Under the pieces are notes generated by a model. It made no database searches and had not been told where the DNA came from. It saw only the letters and a program-made list of their open reading frames with translations. From JBPCMN01 sp013695115 (GTDB lineage Bacteria; Actinomycetota; Acidimicrobiia; IMCC26256; JACDBD01), in assembly GCA_051002235.1 (NCBI GenBank), contig JBPCMN010000023.1:1-64000 (forward strand): a DNA stretch of 64,000 nucleotides. Reading direction: 5' to 3'. This document shows positions 56,900 to 64,000 of this stretch, piece after piece. The number at the start of each line of letters is the position of its first letter. Within the stretch, counting starts at the first letter, position 1. The translations under genes were made by a program, and so were the position numbers.

Positions 56900-59689
56900 T
56901 CAGCCTAAGGGTTGTCGATCGGAGCCTCGTCCGGCTGCGCTGTTAGGAGGGACGGCGTGAGGAGGGACGGCGTCAGGAGGAGTGGCGCCGGTCGCGGCCA
57001 GCTTGGCCGCCGCCTTCGCTGCCGCCTTCTTCTTCGCGGCCACCCGCTTCTTCGCCGGCGCCTTCTTCTTCGCCGGCTTCCTCTTGGTCGCCGCCTTCTT
57101 CTTCTTGCGCGGGCGCTTCTTGGCCGGCCCCTTGGCGGCGCGGTCGCGTATCAGCGCGACCGCCTCGTCGAGCGTGACCGCGGCGGGATCGGTACCACGG
57201 GGAATGGTGGCGTTGGTTGTCCCGTCGGTGGCGTACGGGCCGTAGCGGCCATCGAGCACCCGCACCATCTCGCCCGATTCGGGATGGGCGCCGAGCTCGG
57301 CAATCGGAGGCTTCTGCCGCTGCCCGCGCCGCGCCTTGGGCTGGGCGAACAGCGCGTTGGCCTCCTCCTTGGTGATGGAGAACAGCTGGTCCTCGCGTTC
57401 GAGGCTGCGACTGTCGGTGCCTTTCTTGAGATAGGGGCCGTAGCGGCCGTTCTGGGCGGTGATCTCCGTACCGTCGTCCTCCACACCGACGACACGCGGC
57501 AACGACAGCAGCTGGAGCGCCTCGTCGAGCGTGACCGACTCGGGCCCCATCTCCTCGAACAGCGACGCCCGCGGCGGCTTCTCCTTCGAGCCGTCCTCGA
57601 TCTCGCCCATCTGCACGAACGGTCCGAACCGGCCGTTGAGCACCAGCACCTTCTCGCCCGTGTTCGGGTCGACCCCGAGTATGCGAGGCCCGGCACTGGC
57701 CCGCTCGAGCAGCTCCTCCACCAGCTCTATCGTCAGCTCGTCGGGCGCGACGTCGGGCGCGATCGGTGCCTTGTCGTCACCCCGCTGCACCGACGCTCCG
57801 TTCGGCCAGACCCGCACCACGATGGGCTTGCCGTCGGGGTCGTCGTACAGCGGGACGGTGTTGACCGACTCCTTGTCGATCTGGTCGAGGTTGTCATCGG
57901 CGACCAGCGCCTTCAGGCCGACGTGACCGTCACCGAAGTAGAAGTCGGCGAGCCACTTCTCCGACTCGGCTTCGTTGTTGGCGATGACGTCGAGGTCCTC
58001 CTCCATGCGGGCGGTGAACTGGTAGTCGACGAGGTAGTCGAAGTGGCGCTCCAGGAGTTGCACGACCGCGAACGCGGTCCACGACGGCACCAGCGCGTTG
58101 CCCTTCTTCCAGACGTACCCCCGCTCTTGGATCGTCTGGATCACGCTGGCGTACGTGGACGGGCGCCCGATTCCGTCCTCCTCCATCTCCTTCACCAGGC
58201 TTGCCTCGGTGAAGCGCGCCGGCGGTTGGGTGGTGTGTCCCGAGGGGGCAAGGCTCTCGCACCGCGCCGCGGCGCCCTCGCTCACCGCCGGGACCGGTGA
58301 CTCGCGGTCCTCCAACTCGGCGTCGGGGTCATCGGCTCCCTCGACATAGGCCCGCATGAACCCGGGGAACTCGATGGTGCGACCCGACGCGGAGAAGACC
58401 GCGTCCTCGCCCGCGCTCGACGTCGCCCCGAGTCGGAGCGAGATCTTCTGACCGCGGGCGTCGGCCATCTGGCACGCGATCGTGCGCATCCAGATGAGCT
58501 CGTAGAGGCGAACCTCGTCGGTGTCGAGCTTGGTCTTCACCTGCTCGGCCGTGCGCATGTCGTCGCCGGCGGGCCGGATCGCCTCGTGCGCCTCCTGGGC
58601 GTTCTTCACTTTGTGCTGGTAACTGCGCTCCTTGTCGGGCAGGAAGTCGTCGCCGTAGAGCTCGCGGATGCGCGCCCGCGCCGCCGTCACCGCCTGCGCC
58701 GACAGGTTGGTCGAGTCGGTCCGCATGTAGGTGATGAAGCCCCGCTCGTACAGGCGCTGCGCAACCTGCATCGCGCGGGCGGCGCTGAAGCGCAGCTTGC
58801 GGCTCGCCTCCTGCTGGAGCGTGGAGGTGATGAAGGGCGCGTGGGGCTGTTGGCGCCAGGGGCTGGTCTCGACCGAACTGATCCGGTAGTCGGCTTCGCC
58901 CAGCCGGCCCGCCAGCGCGGTGGCCTCGGTCTCGTCGAGCAGCACGATCTCGTCGGGCGTCGAGGGCGCGCCGGTGGCCGGGTCGAAGTCCTTCCCGGTC
59001 GGGATGCGCTTGCCGTCGAGCGCAGCGAGCTTGGCCGCGAACGAGCCGTCTCCGGCGGCAAAGCTACCCTCGAGGTCCCACCACCCGCCGCTGCGGAACG
59101 CCATTCGGGCCCGCTCGCGCTCGACGACCAGTCGGGTGGCGACGCTCTGGACCCGGCCCGCCGACAGCTTGGGCATGACCTTCTTCCACAGGACGGGCGA
59201 GAGCTCGTAGCCGACCAGCCGGTCCAGGATCCGGCGGCCCTCCTGGGCTTCCACCAGCTTCATGTCGAGGTCGCGCCCGTGGGTGAGCGCCTCCTCGATG
59301 GCGGTGCGAGTGATCTCGTGGAAGACGAGCCGCGTGACCGGGATCGTGGGCTTCAGGACCTCGCGTACGTGCCAGGCGATGGCCTCGCCCTCCCGGTCCT
59401 CGTCGGTGGCGAGGTACAGCTCGCTGGCGTTCTTCAGGGCCTTCTTCAGCGCGGCGACGACGTCCCGCTTGCCCTGAGACACGACGTACACGGGCCGGAA
59501 GCCGTCCTCGACGTCGACACCGAGGCGGCCCGCTTCCGTGCCCTTGAACTCCTTCGGCACGTGGGACGCGTTCTCGGGCAGCGACCGGATGTGACCGATG
59601 CTCGATTCGACGACGTAATCCGCGCCGAGGTAACCCGCGATGGTGCGGGCCTTCGCCGGTGACTCGACGATCACGAGCGGTTTCGCCAC
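56900..59689 (-). CDS. topA: DNA topoisomerase I
   Basis: The 929-residue type IA topoisomerase relaxes negative supercoils. A TOPRIM domain (VIVESPAKARTIAGYLG, ATDEDREGEAIAWHV) is followed by the core with the catalytic Tyr in GFITYMRTDSTNL. Four actinobacterial C-terminal repeat domains (NGRFGPFVQMG, NGRYGPYLKKG, DGRYGPYATDG among them) follow, and then a Lys/Ala-rich basic tail (about 860-900) that binds DNA. It starts at GTG 59689, with AGGA upstream. Confidence 0.97.
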   Translation of the reverse strand: MAKPLVIVESPAKARTIAGYLGADYVVESSIGHIRSLPENASHVPKEFKGTEAGRLGVDVEDGFRPVYVVSQGKRDVVAALKKALKNASELYLATDEDREGEAIAWHVREVLKPTIPVTRLVFHEITRTAIEEALTHGRDLDMKLVEAQEGRRILDRLVGYELSPVLWKKVMPKLSAGRVQSVATRLVVERERARMAFRSGGWWDLEGSFAAGDGSFAAKLAALDGKRIPTGKDFDPATGAPSTPDEIVLLDETEATALAGRLGEADYRISSVETSPWRQQPHAPFITSTLQQEASRKLRFSAARAMQVAQRLYERGFITYMRTDSTNLSAQAVTAARARIRELYGDDFLPDKERSYQHKVKNAQEAHEAIRPAGDDMRTAEQVKTKLDTDEVRLYELIWMRTIACQMADARGQKISLRLGATSSAGEDAVFSASGRTIEFPGFMRAYVEGADDPDAELEDRESPVPAVSEGAAARCESLAPSGHTTQPPARFTEASLVKEMEEDGIGRPSTYASVIQTIQERGYVWKKGNALVPSWTAFAVVQLLERHFDYLVDYQFTARMEEDLDVIANNEAESEKWLADFYFGDGHVGLKALVADDNLDQIDKESVNTVPLYDDPDGKPIVVRVWPNGASVQRGDDKAPIAPDVAPDELTIELVEELLERASAGPRILGVDPNTGEKVLVLNGRFGPFVQMGEIEDGSKEKPPRASLFEEMGPESVTLDEALQLLSLPRVVGVEDDGTEITAQNGRYGPYLKKGTDSRSLEREDQLFSITKEEANALFAQPKARRGQRQKPPIAELGAHPESGEMVRVLDGRYGPYATDGTTNATIPRGTDPAAVTLDEAVALIRDRAAKGPAKKRPRKKKKAATKRKPAKKKAPAKKRVAAKKKAAAKAAAKLAATGATPPDAVPPHAVPPNSAAGRGSDRQPLG

Positions 59690-59825
59690 TTGCTCTTCCT
59701 ACTTCTCTCTGTCTTGAGGTATTCCTCGCTCAAATGCCACGGGTGGCGCGCGACGGTAGGTCGTTCAACACGCGGCGCGGTGGACCGTAGCAAAGTGCGC
59801 TTCTTCCGCAACCATCACGCCCGTC

Positions 59826-59831
59826 TATCCT
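59826..59831 (+). promoter_or_regulatory. -10 element of leaderless DedA gene
   Basis: TATCCT ends 7 nt before the ATG at 59839 and no Shine-Dalgarno sequence is present. Confidence 0.5.
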
Positions 59832-59838
59832 GCCCGCC

Positions 59839-60494
59839 ATGAGTCCCGAGAAGTTGATCGAGACGTTCGGGACAATCGGCTTGTTCGTCATCATCTTCGC
59901 CGAGTCGGGGCTCCTCATCGGCTTCTTCCTCCCCGGGGACTCGTTGCTGTTCACCGCCGGGTTGCTGGCGTCACAGGGCAAGTTCGGTCTGAGCCTCCCG
60001 ATCCTGCTGATCGGTTGCTTTGTCGCCGCGGTCGCCGGTGACCAGGTCGGTTACATGTTCGGCCAGCGCGTCGGACCGGCGTTGTTCCGGCGTCCCGACT
60101 CGCGCATCTTCAAGCAGCAGTACGTGCACCGGGCCAACGAGTTCTTCGAGCAACACGGCAAGAAGACGATCGTCATCGCCCGCTTCGTGCCGGTGGTGCG
60201 GACGTTCGCACCGATCCTCGCCGGCGTCGGGGAGATGCGATACCGGAGCTTCGTCACGTTCAACGTGCTCGGGGGCCTGTTGTGGGCGGTGGGTGTGACG
60301 ACCGCCGGCTACGTCCTGGGCGACACCGTCCCGAGCATCGACCGGTACCTGCTCCCGATCATCGCCGGGATCATCCTGATCTCGGTGCTGCCCCCGGCGA
60401 TCGAGGTGCTCCGGCACCGGCGCCGGGCCCGGGCGCTCTCCACCACCGAGGCCGAAGCGGCCGCCGACGAACTCGAGCACATCGTCAACGACGA

Positions 60495-60498
<4 letters not shown>
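59839..60498 (+). CDS. DedA-family membrane protein (VTT domain)
   Basis: The 219-residue integral membrane protein has about five hydrophobic segments and the DedA signatures ESGLLIGFFLPGDSLLFTAGLLA, GDQVGYMFGQRVG and ARFVPVVRTFAPILAGVGEM (F/Y-x3-R followed by G). DedA proteins are proton-coupled and include lipid-carrier flippases; the substrate here is unknown. Its TAG stop and the hppA stop share the palindrome CTAG, so the convergent genes overlap by 4 bases. Confidence 0.9.
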
Positions 60499-62828
<2,330 letters not shown>

Positions 62829-62924
62829 CGACTCAGTGGCTCCTTGGTAACCGCGCGCCCGGGACCCCCGGCACGGCGCCGGGAACGGTAGGAGGCGTCC
62901 GGTCGGCGCCGCAATTCGCGCTCG

Positions 62925-64000
62925 TCATTCGAGGTGATAGGGAACCGACGTCACCACCGTCCCCTTCCGGAACAGCAGCCTCCCCTTGAGCATCAGCGCG
63001 CTCTGGTTGTGGAGCAGGTGGGCCCACCAGTGCTTCACGACGAACTCGGGGATGACCACGGTGACGACGTCGTTCTGCCAGCGGGCGTCGATCTCGTCGA
63101 TGTAGCGGAGAACCGTGTCGTTGAGCTCCCGGTAGGGGTCGTAGACGATCTCGAGGGGGACATCGATGTTGCGCTCGGCCCACGCCCTCTCGATGTGCTC
63201 CTGCTCCTCCTCGTCGGACACGACGGTCACCGCCGCCAGGTGTTGAGGGGCCAGCGAGCGGGCGTAGGCGAGCGCCTCGAGGACGCCTCGGTGCACCGAA
63301 CCCACCAGGACGATCACGGTGTGGTTCATCTTCCGGGGGCGGAAGTCGGGCGGGACGCTGAGGCCCGCGCTCACGGTGTCGTAGTGACTGCGGATGGCCT
63401 TGAAGAAGAGGACGATCGCCGGGATGACGACGAGAGGAACCCAGGCACCGCTGGTGAACTTGGTGGCGGCCACGATCACGAGCACCGCGAACGTCACCGC
63501 CGCCCCGACGGCGCTGGTGGCGGCGCCCAGTTGCCAGCGCGGGGTGCGCTCCCGCCGCTGGTAACGGACCATTCCGAGCTGGCTCAGGGTGAACGAGGTG
63601 AACACGCCGACGGCATACAAGGGAATCAACGCGTTGGTGATGCCGCCGAACGCCACGATCAGGCCGGACGCCGCCAGCGCGAGAAACACGACGCCGTTCG
63701 AGAAGACCAGCCGATCGCCCCGGTTGGCGAACTGCCGCGGGAGGAAGCCGTCCCTGGCGATGATGGACGAGAGGCGAGGGAAGTCGGCGTAGGCGGTGTT
63801 GGCCGCCAGCAGCAGGATGACGGCCGTTGCGAACTGCAACAGCACGAACAACGGCCCCGTCCCGAACACCGCCTCCCCCAGCTGAGCCAGGACGGTCTGG
63901 TCCTCGCTCGGGTACGGGTGGAGCCGGTGGGCGAGGGTCGCGGTCCCGAAGAAGAGGGTTCCGAGGATGATGGCCATCCACATCAACGTGCGGGCGGCGT
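62925..64000 (-). CDS. APC-family permease, N-terminus beyond the window
   Basis: The partial gene encodes at least the last 357 residues of an amino-acid/polyamine permease-like protein. Several membrane helices (up to about residue 190 of the visible part) are followed by a soluble C-terminal domain of about 150 residues (VIVLVGSVHRGVLEALAYARSLAPQHLAAVTVV). That domain resembles universal-stress-protein folds and is common in this potassium/amino-acid permease subgroup. The frame stays open to position 64000 (AARTLMWMAI), so the apparent start near 63986 is not real. Confidence 0.85.
   Translation of the reverse strand, partial: AARTLMWMAIILGTLFFGTATLAHRLHPYPSEDQTVLAQLGEAVFGTGPLFVLLQFATAVILLLAANTAYADFPRLSSIIARDGFLPRQFANRGDRLVFSNGVVFLALAASGLIVAFGGITNALIPLYAVGVFTSFTLSQLGMVRYQRRERTPRWQLGAATSAVGAAVTFAVLVIVAATKFTSGAWVPLVVIPAIVLFFKAIRSHYDTVSAGLSVPPDFRPRKMNHTVIVLVGSVHRGVLEALAYARSLAPQHLAAVTVVSDEEEQEHIERAWAERNIDVPLEIVYDPYRELNDTVLRYIDEIDARWQNDVVTVVIPEFVVKHWWAHLLHNQSALMLKGRLLFRKGTVVTSVPYHLE

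Overview
The window is a 64 kb piece of a high-GC bacterial chromosome. It reads as Actinomycetota, plausibly class Acidimicrobiia or a related lineage; I am confident only to phylum. The evidence is gene content: CarD, DUF3263 plus LytR_C, an LppM-like lipoprotein, a SigR/RsrA-type redox sigma pair, glucosyl-3-phosphoglycerate synthase, the metalloprotease family annotated as F420-associated, and a K+-independent pyrophosphatase. Frequent GTG starts, GTGA/ATGA stop-start overlaps and many apparently leaderless genes (TANNNT 6-8 nt before the start codon) point the same way. There is no intact mobile element, CRISPR array or rRNA operon, and no stretch over 300 bases without an assigned feature. 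Most genes lie on the minus strand.

Layout. 1-1.9 kb: groL under a perfect CIRCE operator. 1.9-8.4 kb: an iron ABC transporter (fbpC, fbpA, fbpB) extended by a polytopic membrane protein and a cupredoxin lipoprotein, divergent from a DtxR-family regulator, with iron-box-like sites. 8.4-10.6 kb: a threonine-synthase-like PLP enzyme, a MoaD-like sulfur carrier and an unknown protein behind a SAM-I (S-box) riboswitch. 10.7-16.2 kb: a compatible-solute cluster (GpgS, glycerate kinase, TreT, GT20 synthase, OtsB). 16.2-21.1 kb: LytR_C, DUF3263, tRNA-Thr(TGT), a nuclease gene remnant, then rlmB, cysS, ispF, ispD and carD. 21.2-28.0 kb: Crp, dienelactone hydrolase, disA, radA, a HAD phosphatase, an LppM-like lipoprotein and an unknown protein. 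28.2-34.5 kb: clpC, a polyprenyl diphosphate synthase, a hydrolase, and an acyltransferase/SDR pair that both lack key catalytic residues. 34.5-44.9 kb: lysS and cofactor genes for CoA (coaX, panD, panC), NAD (nadC, nadB) and folate (folK, folB, folP, folE). 44.9-49.6 kb: ftsH, hpt, tilS, a response regulator and its broken tandem copy. 49.7-53.7 kb: metalloprotease, small membrane protein, anti-sigma and sigma factors, a sugar-dehydrogenase lipoprotein, a zinc-ribbon protein and tRNA-Thr(CGT). 53.7-64 kb: holB, tmk, MFS, topA, a DedA protein, hppA and a truncated APC permease.

Most of the window is housekeeping. The most interesting part is the riboswitch operon at 8.4-10.6 kb. S-box control plus a C-terminal GG sulfur carrier suggests that the ThrC homologue may serve sulfur (homocysteine) assimilation rather than, or besides, threonine synthesis. 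Also notable are the 25-bp and 19-bp divergent leaderless promoter regions, two families of palindromic intergenic repeats (one with compensatory base changes), a decayed tandem response-regulator copy, and a PD-(D/E)XK nuclease remnant beside a tRNA gene.
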